The notes: a model not told the origin generated them from the letters alone. Counted from the first letter of the stretch, positions 51,844-61,014 are shown. The stretch: 64,000 bases of DNA from Sphingopyxis italica (GCF_011926545.1 NZ_JAATIT010000001.1:839969-903968), one strand, 5' to 3'. Program-made: numbers and translations.

Positions 51844-52493
51844 TTCTAGGCGTTGCATCGCGAAAAAGTGACCGAGCAAAGGAAACGCGCGTCTGGAGCA
51901 CGTACCACCACCTTTAGCAATTGCCTGGACATACGTGGCGGAACCCGGTCACTCGCCCAGTTGACTGTACGGGCGCGCGCCTATTTCCAACAGATCGACC
52001 GCAATCAGCAACCAAAACTGCGACCGAAAATGGATCTAATTGGAGTATGCCGTCCAAAGCTGCGCCAGCGGGGTTGCGCGCTGCGATACCGGCGATCGCT
52101 AGATCGTCTGATCCTGTCCGGCGGTGCTAGCCTGAACTGATCCAATTTTCTGATGAGAGGCACCAGATTCTTACCCACGGCACGGTACTTGTCGCGACCT
52201 TGGAGAGGTTAACTGAGGGAGGATATGAGAGGCAACCTACAGGATTTGAACCGGTGACCTTCGCCATCAGAGAGTCGTCAAGATTGGTCTTGGAAAGGTC
52301 CGATCGAAGAGCAGATTTGCGCGTGGCCACGAGGTTTTTTCGCTCCTGAAAACGGTGATTGCTGGGTGATTGCTGGCCAATTTTTGGAGGTCAAAATTCT
52401 GTTAAAAGTCATTCTATTTCAATAGCATGATTGACTTGTCACATGAAGTGTGGTATTTCCGTTACCGGCGCCGTTAGAGTCTTTCCGAACCGG
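51844..52493. other. 650-bp noncoding region with tRNA-like fragment; probable junction of element and chromosome
   Basis: No open frame here has a ribosome-binding site. It carries the tRNA-3'-end-like fragment at 52231-52265 and, at about 52350-52372, two close copies of GTGATTGCTGG. Base composition is lower in GC than on either side. The accessory genes end to the left and chromosome-like metabolic genes begin to the right, so this is the likely boundary or scar of integration. Confidence 0.45.
52231..52265 (-). other. tRNA 3'-end-like fragment (possible attachment site)
   Basis: Read on the minus strand, AAGGTCACC is followed by GGTTCAAATCC (52242-52252) and then TGTAGGTTGCC. GGTTCAAATCC is the T-arm and loop consensus of a tRNA, and GGTTGCC could be the 3' acceptor strand. 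The T-stem has one mismatch and no matching 5' acceptor or anticodon stem lies upstream, so this is a fragment and not a complete tRNA gene. Such fragments are left where integrative elements insert into tRNA genes. Confidence 0.4.
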
Positions 52494-53912
52494 TCACCGG
52501 TCGCCGACCCAGATCGGCGGGACATGCCGCTGCCATTCGATCGCGGCTTCGAGCTGATAGGCGAGCGCCAGCAGCAAGGCCTCCCCGCCGGGGCGGGTCG
52601 CGAACTGCACGCCGACGGGGAGCCCGTTGTCGCTGAAGCCGATCGGCAGGCTGATCGCGGGGGTGCCGGCGAAATTGTCGATCCAGCAATAGCCCGCATA
52701 ATCGATCAGCGGGTCCTTCTGATCGTCCCAGGAAATATCGGGGCCGAACACGCCGATGCGCGGGATTTCGGTGCCGAGCGTCGGCGTCATCCAGATGTCG
52801 ATCGCCTCCAGCCGGCCCAAATAGGCGGCGACGACGCGCTCGATCGCCGTCCATGCCGCGGCGAATTGTTCGTCGCCGATCGCCTCGCCCGCCGCGATCA
52901 GCGTCGCCGAGCGGTGTTCGAGGTCTTCGGCTTTGACCTCGATCCCGATCGCCTGCGACAGCATGCCGAGGCGGCGGCTGAACATGCCTTCGGTGATCGT
53001 ACCGAGCAGGTCCATCGCGGCCGGGGCGTCGAAGGGGAGGTCGGCGTCCGCGACCTGGTGGCCGAGCCGGCCCAGCAACGCGATCGCATCGCCGAAAACG
53101 CGCTGGACGCTGGCGTCGGGCAGCGCGCCGGTTCGCATCACCTGGCTATAGGCATGGATGCGAAGGCGGTGATCGACGGGCGACGTCACGAGCGGAACCG
53201 GCGGCAGGCAGCTCGGATCGCGCGTCTGCGTCGCCTCGAGCCACGCCGCGGTGTCGCGCACGGTGCGGCTGACGCAGCCGTTCACCGTCAGATCGGCGAG
53301 CGACCGGAAGGCTTCTTCGCCGGCGTTGCGGCCGCGCGACGGCTTCAGACCGACGAGCCCGCAGGGCGCGGCGCCGTGGCGGATCGATCCGAGCCCGTCG
53401 CTCGCATGGGCGACCGGAACCACTCCCGCGGCCACCGCCGCCGCGCCGCCGCCCGACGAGCCGCCCGGCGTATGATCGAGGTTCCACGGATTGCGCGTCG
53501 GGCCGAGCAAGGGCGATTCGGTGACCGCGTTCAGCCCTAGCTCGGGCATCGCCGAGCGCGCGATCGAGATCAGCCCGGCGCCCTTCATCGCCCGCGCATA
53601 GGGGGCGTCGTCGGGCGGGATGAAATCGCGCAGCGCGGCCGAACCGAAGCTTGCGGGGATGCCCTTTTCGGGAAGCATGTCCTTGATCAGCGTCGGAACG
53701 CCGGCGAGCGGGCCGGATCGCGCCTCGCCCGCCTGGCCGCGTGCGCGCTCGAAGGTCGGCCAGGCGATGAAGTTGAGCTGCGGGTTGACCGCTTCGGCGC
53801 GCTCGATCGCCCGATCGACCAGCGCGGACGCGGTGACGCGCCCCGCCGCCAGCGCCTCGCGCATGTCGGTCATGTCCGAAGGGGCGGAACCGGTCGATCG
53901 CGTCGTCGTCAT
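52494..53912 (-). CDS. Amidase signature family protein
   Basis: This 472-residue amidase has the signature GGSSGGGAAAVAAG (catalytic Ser pair, about 150-165), the catalytic Lys in TLIKDMLPEKG (about 80-90) and the Ser-cis-Ser arrangement expected for the family. It hydrolyses a carboxamide, but the substrate is unknown. The start at 53912 (ATG) overlaps the stop of the upstream MFS gene by four bases, so the transporter and enzyme are co-expressed. There is no signal peptide, so the enzyme is cytoplasmic. Confidence 0.88.
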   Translation of the reverse strand: MTTTRSTGSAPSDMTDMREALAAGRVTASALVDRAIERAEAVNPQLNFIAWPTFERARGQAGEARSGPLAGVPTLIKDMLPEKGIPASFGSAALRDFIPPDDAPYARAMKGAGLISIARSAMPELGLNAVTESPLLGPTRNPWNLDHTPGGSSGGGAAAVAAGVVPVAHASDGLGSIRHGAAPCGLVGLKPSRGRNAGEEAFRSLADLTVNGCVSRTVRDTAAWLEATQTRDPSCLPPVPLVTSPVDHRLRIHAYSQVMRTGALPDASVQRVFGDAIALLGRLGHQVADADLPFDAPAAMDLLGTITEGMFSRRLGMLSQAIGIEVKAEDLEHRSATLIAAGEAIGDEQFAAAWTAIERVVAAYLGRLEAIDIWMTPTLGTEIPRIGVFGPDISWDDQKDPLIDYAGYCWIDNFAGTPAISLPIGFSDNGLPVGVQFATRPGGEALLLALAYQLEAAIEWQRHVPPIWVGDR

Positions 53913-55273
53913 AGGGAATCCTCTAGGAGCGCGGGCCGGATCGCCCGGAGAGTGGAGGCATAGGGGCCGGGCGCGAAGGCCATCAATATCGCCGAGGCGA
54001 CCAGCGCCGGCAGGCTGACGATCGTGATGGCGTAGAGCATACCGCGTGGCCCCGCGATCAGGCCGGAAATCCAGCCGATCGCCAAGGGTGATACGGCGAG
54101 CGCGAGCGCGTTGACGATACCGAGCAGCGCCAGAACGCGCGAACGGAGGTGCGGCGGCGCCAGATTTTGCAGGACGCCGGGCATCAGCGAGGAGGCGGCA
54201 ATGCCGAGCGCGCCCTGCACAGCCGCGATAGCATAGACCTGAAACGCCGAGGCCGCGAACGGCAGCAAGGCGGCGGGCAACGGGGTCAGCGCGACGAAGA
54301 TCGCGGCGGCCCGGACGGGGTCAAGGTCGGCATCCCTGCGGCGCAGCCTGAGCATCAGCGGCGCGAGAAGCACGCCGGCCACCGTCGCGATGACGATCGC
54401 GGTGCCGAGCCCGACGCCGACGGTCGCGGGATCGATCCCGAACGCGCGCGGCAGCGCCAGCGGGAACCACATCAACCCCGAGGTCATCGCGACCGCCATC
54501 GCGAAAATCGACCCGAAGATGCAGGCCAGCGTGCGCCAGTGCGCCGTCGCATAGGGGATGAAATCGCGCGGGGCGGCGTCATCGGCGGCGGTCGGTGATC
54601 CCGCCCCGCCACCATGATGGCCGAGCGGCATCGTCAGGACGAGCAGAAAGAAGATCGGTCCCGGCAGCGCGATCAGCATCATCGCGAGGCGCCAGCTGTC
54701 GATACCGGCAAGCCATCCGGGGAACATGTCATGCGCTCCCGCCAGCCATTGCAGCATCGCGCCGCCAAGCGCCATGCCGAGCCCGGCGCCGAGCAGCGAA
54801 CCGCCGTAGAAGATGAAATTCGCGGTGTTGCGCTGTCGTTCGGGAAACAGATCGGGGATCAGGGCGAAGACGATCGGTGCAAGACCCGCCTCGCCGATCG
54901 CGATCCCGATCGTCGCGGCGAACAGGCCGCCGAAGCTGTCCTGAAAGGCGAAGAGCGCGGTCGCCAGCGACCAGCAGGCGACGCCGAGCGCGAGCAGAAG
55001 CCGGCGCCCGAACCGATCGGCGAGCCAGCCCATCGGATAACTCGCGACGCTGGCGAAGACCGCCATGCCGAGCCCCTGCAACATGCCGAGTTGCAGGTCG
55101 GTAAAGCCGAGCGACGTCTGGAGCGCCGGCGCGATCAGGCTGAGCATCTGGCGCACGACGAAGGCGAAAAGCGTCGTCATCAGCAACACGCCGAGCCCGT
55201 ACCACGCCCATGCGGCGGCACCCCGCGCTTCGCGCGCTTCGCCTTGGGCCGCCCTTGATATTTGGATTTCCAT
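53909..55273 (-). CDS. MFS transporter (Spinster-like)
   Basis: This 454-residue protein has about 12 hydrophobic helices and the MFS loop motif GWLADRFGRRLLLALG (about residues 83-98) between helices 2 and 3. A cytoplasmic loop rich in His, Gly and Asp (about 225-245) divides the halves. It is likely a transporter in the inner membrane for an organic acid or amide. It overlaps the amidase gene, and the divergent esterase-TonB receptor group starts 132 bp away. Together these suggest uptake and breakdown of an imported compound, with the substrate unknown. Confidence 0.87.
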   Translation of the reverse strand: MEIQISRAAQGEAREARGAAAWAWYGLGVLLMTTLFAFVVRQMLSLIAPALQTSLGFTDLQLGMLQGLGMAVFASVASYPMGWLADRFGRRLLLALGVACWSLATALFAFQDSFGGLFAATIGIAIGEAGLAPIVFALIPDLFPERQRNTANFIFYGGSLLGAGLGMALGGAMLQWLAGAHDMFPGWLAGIDSWRLAMMLIALPGPIFFLLVLTMPLGHHGGGAGSPTAADDAAPRDFIPYATAHWRTLACIFGSIFAMAVAMTSGLMWFPLALPRAFGIDPATVGVGLGTAIVIATVAGVLLAPLMLRLRRRDADLDPVRAAAIFVALTPLPAALLPFAASAFQVYAIAAVQGALGIAASSLMPGVLQNLAPPHLRSRVLALLGIVNALALAVSPLAIGWISGLIAGPRGMLYAITIVSLPALVASAILMAFAPGPYASTLRAIRPALLEDSL

Positions 55274-55405
55274 ATCGCTCTCCCAGAGCCTGTTTCGCCG
55301 GACATAATAAACAAGTTGACTTTATTGTAAATGGGGCAGATGAGTCGCATCGACGAAAAGAGGCTGGCGGCGTCGAGCGGCAGCCCACCCGTCGGGAGAA
55401 GATCG

Positions 55406-56308
55406 ATGTCCTTTTCGGTGCGCACCGCCCTCGAGCAATTCGCCCTTCCCCATCCGTCGGGGTCCCATCCGTCGGGCCCCCATCCGTCGGACCAGGGCCG
55501 GCTGACGATCAGCGTCGCACCGCCAGCAGGACCGATGCCCGACAGCGGCGTTCCCGTCCTTTATGTCGTCGATGGCGACCTGCTGTTCGGCATGGCCGCC
55601 GAAATCGCGCGCGCGGTGTCGAGCGTCGCGGCCTTTCCCGCCCATTATGTCGTCGGCATCGGCTATGACGCCGACTATGCCGATTTCCTGAAGCTCCGCA
55701 CCGCGGACCTCACCCCGCCGATCGGGGCCGAGGCACTGGAAAACCTCGGCGGACTCGCCGCGGCGATCGGCGGCGCCGAGAGCGGCGGCGCCGATGCGTT
55801 CCTCGCCTTCCTGACGGGCACGCTGCGCGCCGAAATCGCGGCGCGCTATCCCAAGGCGGCCGATGGACCGCAAATATTGTTCGGCCATTCGCTCGGCGGG
55901 CTGTTCGCCGCGCACGCGCTGCTGACCCGTCCCGACAGCTTCGCCGCCTTCATCGCGAGCAGCCCGTCGCTCTGGTGGAACGGCTTTGCGATCCTCGGCG
56001 AGCTGCCGGCGTTCAAGGAGCGGCTTGCCGCCCTGCCCGACCAGCCGCGCGTCTTCATCGACGTCGGCGCCAGGGAGCAGGAGCTGCCGACGAGCGTGCC
56101 CGACGGGATCGGCGTGACGCTGGAGGAAGCGCAGGCGCAAATCCGCGCCGCGCGGATGGTCGACGCCGCAAAGGAATTTGCCGGCGCCGTCCGCGACGCC
56201 GGCCTGACCGAGCTCCGCCATATCGCCTTCGCCGACGACGATCATGTCTCGGCCGCGCCCGCCGCCATACTGCACGGCATGCGCTTCGCGCTCGGCCGCG
56301 ACCGCTGA
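55406..56308 (+). CDS. Alpha/beta-hydrolase esterase (IroE/Fes-like)
   Basis: The 300-residue frame starts at ATG 55406 (GGGAG seven to eight bases upstream). ATGs at 55331 and 55340 are possible but have weaker sites. The hydrolase has GHSLGG (catalytic Ser), an oxyanion-side YVVDGD, and a late DDDHVSA that supplies the His. This build is that of siderophore-type esterases and carbohydrate esterase-like proteins. A short repeat HPSGS/HPSGP/HPSDQ near the N-terminus reflects a 15-bp DNA repeat. It precedes a TonB receptor by 34 bp and probably processes what that receptor imports. Confidence 0.83.
   Translation: MSFSVRTALEQFALPHPSGSHPSGPHPSDQGRLTISVAPPAGPMPDSGVPVLYVVDGDLLFGMAAEIARAVSSVAAFPAHYVVGIGYDADYADFLKLRTADLTPPIGAEALENLGGLAAAIGGAESGGADAFLAFLTGTLRAEIAARYPKAADGPQILFGHSLGGLFAAHALLTRPDSFAAFIASSPSLWWNGFAILGELPAFKERLAALPDQPRVFIDVGAREQELPTSVPDGIGVTLEEAQAQIRAARMVDAAKEFAGAVRDAGLTELRHIAFADDDHVSAAPAAILHGMRFALGRDR
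55449..55493 (+). repeat. Three 15-bp tandem repeats inside the esterase gene
   Basis: The unit CCCATCCGTCGGnnn occurs three times in a row (55449-55463, 55464-55478, 55479-55493), differing only in the last three bases, and encodes His-Pro-Ser-Gly/Asp-x. The copy number can vary without breaking the frame. Confidence 0.85.
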
Positions 56309-56342
56309 AACGAACAACGAAAATCCGATGAGGGGACTGACT

Positions 56343-58571
56343 ATGCGACTTCCGACCAAGGCCCTGGGTGGCACCGCCCTTGCTCTCGTGCTCGTCTCGC
56401 CCGCCATCGCATGGGCGCAGGACGGCGAAACCGGCTTCGGCGAGGAAATCGTCGTGACCGCCCAGAAACGAACCCAGTCGCTGATCGATGTGCCGCAGTC
56501 GGTGTCGGTCGTATCGGGCGCGACGCTCGAGCAGCAGGGCGCGACCAATTTCGCCGACTATCTGAAAAATGTTCCGAGCCTGCAACTGGTGCAGGGCACG
56601 CCCGGTCAGGGCCGGCTCGTGCTGCGCGGCGTCAACACCGGCGGGGTCGCCTCGACCGTCGCGGTCTATATCGACGAGACGCCTTTCGGGTCGAGCACCG
56701 GGCTGGCCAACGGATCCGAACTCGCGGGCGATTTCGACAGCTTCGACATCGCGCGGATCGAGGTGCTGCGCGGCCCGCAAGGCACGCTCTATGGCGCGAG
56801 TTCGCTGGGCGGTCTGCTGAAGTTCGTCACCAACGAACCCTCGACCGCGGGGTTCGAGGCGAAGGCGCTCGGCGGGGTCGAATTCACCGACGGCGGCGAT
56901 GCCTCGTACCGCGGCGCGGCGATGGTCAATGTGCCGCTCGGCGAGACTTTGGCGTTTCGCGCCTCGGGCTCGTACCGCAAACAGGGCGGCTATATCGACT
57001 CGATCGGCACCGCCGGATCGAACGTCCGCAGCAACATCAATGATTTCGAAAATTACGGCGGGCGCGCGTCGCTGCTGTGGAAACCCGACGCCGATCTCAG
57101 CGTCCGGCTGAGCGCGCTGATCCAGAATCTTTATGTCGATGCCCCCGGCATCGTCGAGGCCGATCCCGCGACGCTGAAGCCGCTCTATGGCGGCCTGACC
57201 CAGTCCGAATATCTGCCGACCTTCAGCGATGTGAAATACCGGCTCTATAACGGCACGATCGACTATGACTTCGGCGGCGTCACGCTGACGTCGGCGACGA
57301 GCTATGGCGAGCAGCTCCAGTCGTTCCGCGCCGACTATACCGCCAATCTGTCGGCGGCGCTCGGCGGCTCCTATGTCTATTTCGACCAGCAGACCGAAAA
57401 CCGCAAATGGACGCAGGAACTGCGCCTTGCGTCGAACGGCGGCGACGTCCTCGAATGGATGGTCGGCGGATATTACACGCACGAAAAGGCGCGGATCTTC
57501 CAGAATCTGAAGACTGCCGTGCCCGGCACCCCCGGCGTGCTGACCCCGATCGACCTGCCCTTCGACTATGCGGTGTTCAACCTCGACTCGCGCTATGAAG
57601 AGATCGCGGGCTTCGCCAACGCGACGTTGCATCTGTCGCCCTGGTTCGACGTCGATTTCGGCGGCCGGTACAGCCACAACAGCCAGCGCGCCGAACAGGT
57701 GACCGACGGCGTGCTGCTCGGCACCGCGGTGATCGACGGCCTGCGCTCGTCGGACAATGTCCTCACCTGGTCGGTCGCGCCGAAGGTCAAATTCGGCGAT
57801 CAGGCATCGCTTTATGCCCGCGTCGCCAAAGGCTATCGCCCCGGCGGCCCGAACGTCATCCCGATCGGATCGCCACCCGGAACGCCGACGACGTTCGAGC
57901 CCGACACCGTCACCAGCTATGAAATCGGCTTCAAGGGCGACACCGCCGACCGCAGCGCCTCGATCGAGGCGGCGCTCTATCATATCGACTGGCAGGACAT
58001 TCAGCTCGCGGCGGTGGTCAACGGTTTCGGCGTCAATGTGAACGGGACGAGCGCGAAGGTCGATGGCGCCGAAATCGTCGCGACGCTGCGGCCGGTGCGG
58101 GGTTTCACGACGTCGATCGGCTTCACCTTCACCGATGCGAGGCTCAGCGGCGACACCGATCCGTTGGCGGTGGGCGCGGTGAAGGGCGACCGCCTGCCCT
58201 TCACCCCCAAATATGCCGTCAGCCTCAACGCCGATTACCGGTGGGATCTGGGATCGGACGTCAGCGCGTCGATCGGCGGGTCGATCCGGTCGCTGTCGCG
58301 GCAGAGCGGCGGCTTCGATCCCGCCTATCGCGCCGCCTTTGGCGAATTCGCGCGGGTGGACGCCTATGAGGTGGTCGACCTGCGCGCCGGGCTCGATTTC
58401 GGGCGCTATGCGCTCAGCGCCTATGCCAATAATCTGACGGGTAGCGGAGGGATCACGTCGACGCAGGCGCTGCTCGGCGTCGCGGGATTGCCGCGCAACG
58501 CCCATGGCGCGCTCGGGACCGGCGTCATCCGGCCGCGGACGATCGGCGTCAATGCGACCGTGGCTTTTTGA
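56343..58571 (+). CDS. TonB-dependent receptor
   Basis: This 742-residue outer-membrane receptor starts at ATG 56343. It has a signal peptide (about 1-25, ending AIAWA), a TonB box EIVVTAQKR, a plug (about 40-160; VPQSVSVVSG, NVPSLQLVQG, VEVLRGPQGTLYG-type IEVLRGPQGTLYG), a beta-barrel, and C-terminal Phe (NATVAF). There is no STN domain, so it is a transporter and not a sigma-signalling transducer. The adjacent esterase, MFS transporter, amidase and TetR regulator suggest a catabolic or xenosiderophore uptake unit. Confidence 0.9.
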   Translation: MRLPTKALGGTALALVLVSPAIAWAQDGETGFGEEIVVTAQKRTQSLIDVPQSVSVVSGATLEQQGATNFADYLKNVPSLQLVQGTPGQGRLVLRGVNTGGVASTVAVYIDETPFGSSTGLANGSELAGDFDSFDIARIEVLRGPQGTLYGASSLGGLLKFVTNEPSTAGFEAKALGGVEFTDGGDASYRGAAMVNVPLGETLAFRASGSYRKQGGYIDSIGTAGSNVRSNINDFENYGGRASLLWKPDADLSVRLSALIQNLYVDAPGIVEADPATLKPLYGGLTQSEYLPTFSDVKYRLYNGTIDYDFGGVTLTSATSYGEQLQSFRADYTANLSAALGGSYVYFDQQTENRKWTQELRLASNGGDVLEWMVGGYYTHEKARIFQNLKTAVPGTPGVLTPIDLPFDYAVFNLDSRYEEIAGFANATLHLSPWFDVDFGGRYSHNSQRAEQVTDGVLLGTAVIDGLRSSDNVLTWSVAPKVKFGDQASLYARVAKGYRPGGPNVIPIGSPPGTPTTFEPDTVTSYEIGFKGDTADRSASIEAALYHIDWQDIQLAAVVNGFGVNVNGTSAKVDGAEIVATLRPVRGFTTSIGFTFTDARLSGDTDPLAVGAVKGDRLPFTPKYAVSLNADYRWDLGSDVSASIGGSIRSLSRQSGGFDPAYRAAFGEFARVDAYEVVDLRAGLDFGRYALSAYANNLTGSGGITSTQALLGVAGLPRNAHGALGTGVIRPRTIGVNATVAF

Positions 58572-58619
58572 GGCGGCTCGCTTATCACCGGCGCACCCGC
58601 TATCGCAGATGATCGAGGC

Positions 58620-59258
58620 ATGACGAGGACCATGACCAGACCCCGGCGCAGCCAGGCCGACCGCAGCGCCGCGACCCGCGCCAAGGTGCTCGCGGCCGCG
58701 CGCGATGTGCTCTGCTCGCAGGGCTATTCGGGGGCGACGATGTTCGCGATCCGCGACGCGGCGGGGATGAGCCTTGGCGCCATCCAGCACCAGTTCCCGA
58801 CGAAGGCGAAGCTGATGGCGGCGGTCGCCGCCGAGTTCGCCGCCTATCGCACCCGCATCTATGCCGAGGCCATTCGCGCCGGCACGACGCCCCGCCAGTC
58901 GATGGAAAATCTGATCGACGCCAATTACCAGATGGTCAGCCGCCCCGAAATGGCGGCGGTGCTGGAGATTCATCTCGCCCGGCGCAACGACCCCGATCTC
59001 GATCAGGAAGTCGGGCCGAGCGCGCGGCGCTTCGACCGCAGGGTCCGCTTATGGGGCCATTTGATCCTGCGCGCGGCGGGGATCGGCAATGACGAGGCGT
59101 ATCAGACGCTGCAACTGCTCAACAACGCCGTCACGCGCGGCCTGACGGTCGAATATATCCGCAATCCGGACATGGCGCTGATCGAGCGGTCGGTGGCGAT
59201 ATGGAAGCGCCAGATGCTCGAACTGGTCTTCGGCCCTGACGAGGCCGGCGGTTCCTAG
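58620..59258 (+). CDS. TetR-family transcription regulator
   Basis: This 212-residue protein has an N-terminal TetR helix-turn-helix (about 12-62; RAKVLAAARDVLCSQGYSGATMFAIRDAAGMSLGAIQHQF) and a helical ligand domain. It lies 48 bp after the TonB receptor and probably represses the receptor-esterase and amidase-MFS groups. An ATG at 58632 is an alternative start. Its stop overlaps the stop of a small convergent gene. Confidence 0.87.
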   Translation: MTRTMTRPRRSQADRSAATRAKVLAAARDVLCSQGYSGATMFAIRDAAGMSLGAIQHQFPTKAKLMAAVAAEFAAYRTRIYAEAIRAGTTPRQSMENLIDANYQMVSRPEMAAVLEIHLARRNDPDLDQEVGPSARRFDRRVRLWGHLILRAAGIGNDEAYQTLQLLNNAVTRGLTVEYIRNPDMALIERSVAIWKRQMLELVFGPDEAGGS

Positions 59259-59389
59259 TCGTCCGCGCGCTTGGCGGCCTTTTCGTTCCGCAGCCGGTTT
59301 TCGCGCATCGCAAGTTCTTCGTAGCGGCAAAGCGGGACCGCGGGCTTGGCGGCGTCAGGCGTTTCGCGGCGGGGTTTCTTGTCGGGCAT
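59255..59389 (-). CDS. Small basic protein, unknown
   Basis: The 44-residue frame from ATG 59389 reads MPDKKPRRETPDAAKP, then AVPLCRYEELAMRENRLR, and ends NEKAAKRADD. Its composition (basic, helical C-terminal half, no low-complexity run) is protein-like and differs from the antisense shadow of the TetR gene. It is convergent with the TetR gene and overlaps its stop by three to four bases. The ribosome-binding site is weak (AGGA eleven bases upstream), so this is tentative. Confidence 0.5.
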   Translation of the reverse strand: MPDKKPRRETPDAAKPAVPLCRYEELAMRENRLRNEKAAKRADD

Positions 59390-59420
59390 GGCGCCGGCCA
59401 TCCTAGCCTACGCGCCGCGC

Positions 59421-59457
59421 ATAAACAAATGGGGCGGCCTCTTGCGAGGGCCGCCCC
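59421..59457 (-). terminator. Terminator-like hairpin after small secreted-protein gene
   Basis: GGGGCGGCCTC pairs with GAGGGCCGCCCC (one bulged G) around a 4-nt loop at 59431-59457, followed on the minus strand by the T-rich stretch ATTTGTTTAT. It is about 75 bp past the minus-strand gene ending at 59531. Confidence 0.6.
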
Positions 59458-59530
59458 AGTCATGTGGATCCGTCGGGGAGAGGGAGAGGACGGTTCCGGA
59501 GATTGGTGTCGGTTGCCTTAGCGCGCCAGA

Positions 59531-59866
59531 TTAACGGGCCGCCATCTGGCTGTCGGTTTCGACTTCGGCGACGCCGGCGATCTTGAGCGCGGCGCGGAAC
59601 TGCTTGGCGGCGGCGCGTTCGTTGCCCGCTTCGCACAGCTTCTTGCCGGTCGAAACGAAGCGTTTGGCGCTCGACTGCTTGCCGCCCTCGACGCCGCTCG
59701 CGGCGACATGCGCCTGTTCGGCGAGTCCGGCGCAGCGATAATCGCCGCCCGACTGGGCATAAGCGGGGCTCGTCGAGGCGATCAGGCCGGTGAAGGCGAG
59801 CGCCGAAGCGGCGACGACGGCGAAAGCGGTGGGAAAGCGGCGGAAAGAGGAGAGCTGATAGGCCAT
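59531..59866 (-). CDS. Small secreted protein with signal peptide
   Basis: This 111-residue protein starts at ATG 59866 (AAGGA nine bases upstream). A classic signal peptide (about 1-36; hydrophobic AFAVVAASALAFTGLIAS, cleavage after AYA) is followed by a small domain with two Cys (YRCAG and KKLCEAG), probably disulphide-bonded in the periplasm. The mature part is helical and Ala/Lys-rich. It is divergent from the LysR gene with an 83-bp promoter region, so LysR may regulate it. The function is unknown. Confidence 0.72.
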   Translation of the reverse strand: MAYQLSSFRRFPTAFAVVAASALAFTGLIASTSPAYAQSGGDYRCAGLAEQAHVAASGVEGGKQSSAKRFVSTGKKLCEAGNERAAAKQFRAALKIAGVAEVETDSQMAAR

Positions 59867-59949
59867 GGGAGAGGTTCCTTTCGTTTCTTTGTGCAACCTT
59901 TTTAGGTGCGGTTGCGCAGATAGATAATCCTCTATAATCTGCAAGTGCT

Positions 59950-60876
59950 TTGAAGCAGGATTTAACAATCCCCCAAGGGGCGCTCGACGGGATCGAAGCC
60001 TTCCTGCGTGTTGCGGAAAGGCGCAGCTTTTCCGCCGCGGCCGCCGACCTCGGCGTCTCCCCCTCCGCGATCAGCCAGACGATCAAGGCCCTCGAAACGC
60101 GCGTCGGCGCGCCCCTGTTCATGCGCACGACACGCAGCGTGGGCCTCACCCAGGCGGGCGAAATGTTCCTCGAGCGCGCCGCCCCCGCCTATACCGGGCT
60201 CGCCGACGCCTATGAGGCGGCGCGCAACCTCGGCAACCGGCCTGCGGGACGGCTGCGGATCAATTTGATGCGCGGCGCGGTGCAGCCGCTGTTCGAGCCG
60301 ATCATCGCGGGCTTTTGCGAAACCTATCCCGACATCGAACTCGAGATTTATGCCGACGACGCTTTGGCCGACCTCAGCGCCGGCGGCTTCGATGCCGGGG
60401 TGCGGATGGGCGAATCGCTCGACGCCGACGTGATCGCGGTGCGCCTGACCGGCCCCTTCCGCTTCGTCGTCGCAGCGGCGCCCGCCTATCTGGACAGGCA
60501 CGGCCGCCCCGAAACGCCGGAGGAGCTGCGCGAGCACCGCTGCATCCGCTTTCGCCTCGCCACCGGGGCGCTGATGCCGTGGACGTTCGAGAAGGGAAAC
60601 CGCGAATATGACGTCGGCGTCACCGGTCCGGTGATCGTCAACGACTGGATCGCCGCGCTCGTCGCGATCCGCACCGGCGTCGCGATGGGCATGATGGCCG
60701 AGCCGATGGCGAAGGCGATGGTCGCCAGTGGCGAACTCGAACTGGTTCTCACCGACTATTGCGCCGCGACCTCGGGGCTCTTCCTCTATTATCCGGGCCG
60801 CAAGCAGGTGATGCCCAAGCTGCGCGCCTTCATCGATTATGTGCGCGAATATCTGCCCGACGAGATCGCCGGCTAG
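59950..60876 (+). CDS. LysR-family transcription regulator
   Basis: This 308-residue protein has an N-terminal winged helix (about 12-70; AFLRVAERRSFSAAAADLGVSPSAISQTIKALETRVGAPLF) and a LysR substrate-binding domain (about 95-300). It begins with TTG 59950, the only start codon in the frame after a stop at 59935-59937. TATAAT at 59933-59938 is so close that the mRNA may have almost no leader, or the box may belong to a longer-range promoter. It is divergent from the small secreted-protein gene, the usual geometry for a LysR target. Confidence 0.85.
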   Translation: MKQDLTIPQGALDGIEAFLRVAERRSFSAAAADLGVSPSAISQTIKALETRVGAPLFMRTTRSVGLTQAGEMFLERAAPAYTGLADAYEAARNLGNRPAGRLRINLMRGAVQPLFEPIIAGFCETYPDIELEIYADDALADLSAGGFDAGVRMGESLDADVIAVRLTGPFRFVVAAAPAYLDRHGRPETPEELREHRCIRFRLATGALMPWTFEKGNREYDVGVTGPVIVNDWIAALVAIRTGVAMGMMAEPMAKAMVASGELELVLTDYCAATSGLFLYYPGRKQVMPKLRAFIDYVREYLPDEIAG

Positions 60877-61014
60877 AACCGGTCCCGAAATCTGTTTCCT
60901 CGCTATTCGACCCGACGCGGAAACAAATCCCTTTGCCGCCAGCAGAAAATTTGCGCTGGCGCATTGCCGCAAATCCCGGCAGCAAGTTGTCAACTAAAAG
61001 AGTTGGGATGACAT

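Noticed and set aside
52127..52330. 67-codon minus-strand open frame over the tRNA-like fragment
   Set aside because: Its central residues are the usual translation of a tRNA T-arm, not a protein.
56055..58973. Very long (972-codon) minus-strand open frame opposite the TonB receptor
   Set aside because: It is antisense to a TonB receptor with clear signal peptide, TonB box and plug motifs. Its Arg/Gly/Ala-rich, repetitive composition is typical of a shadow in GC-rich DNA.
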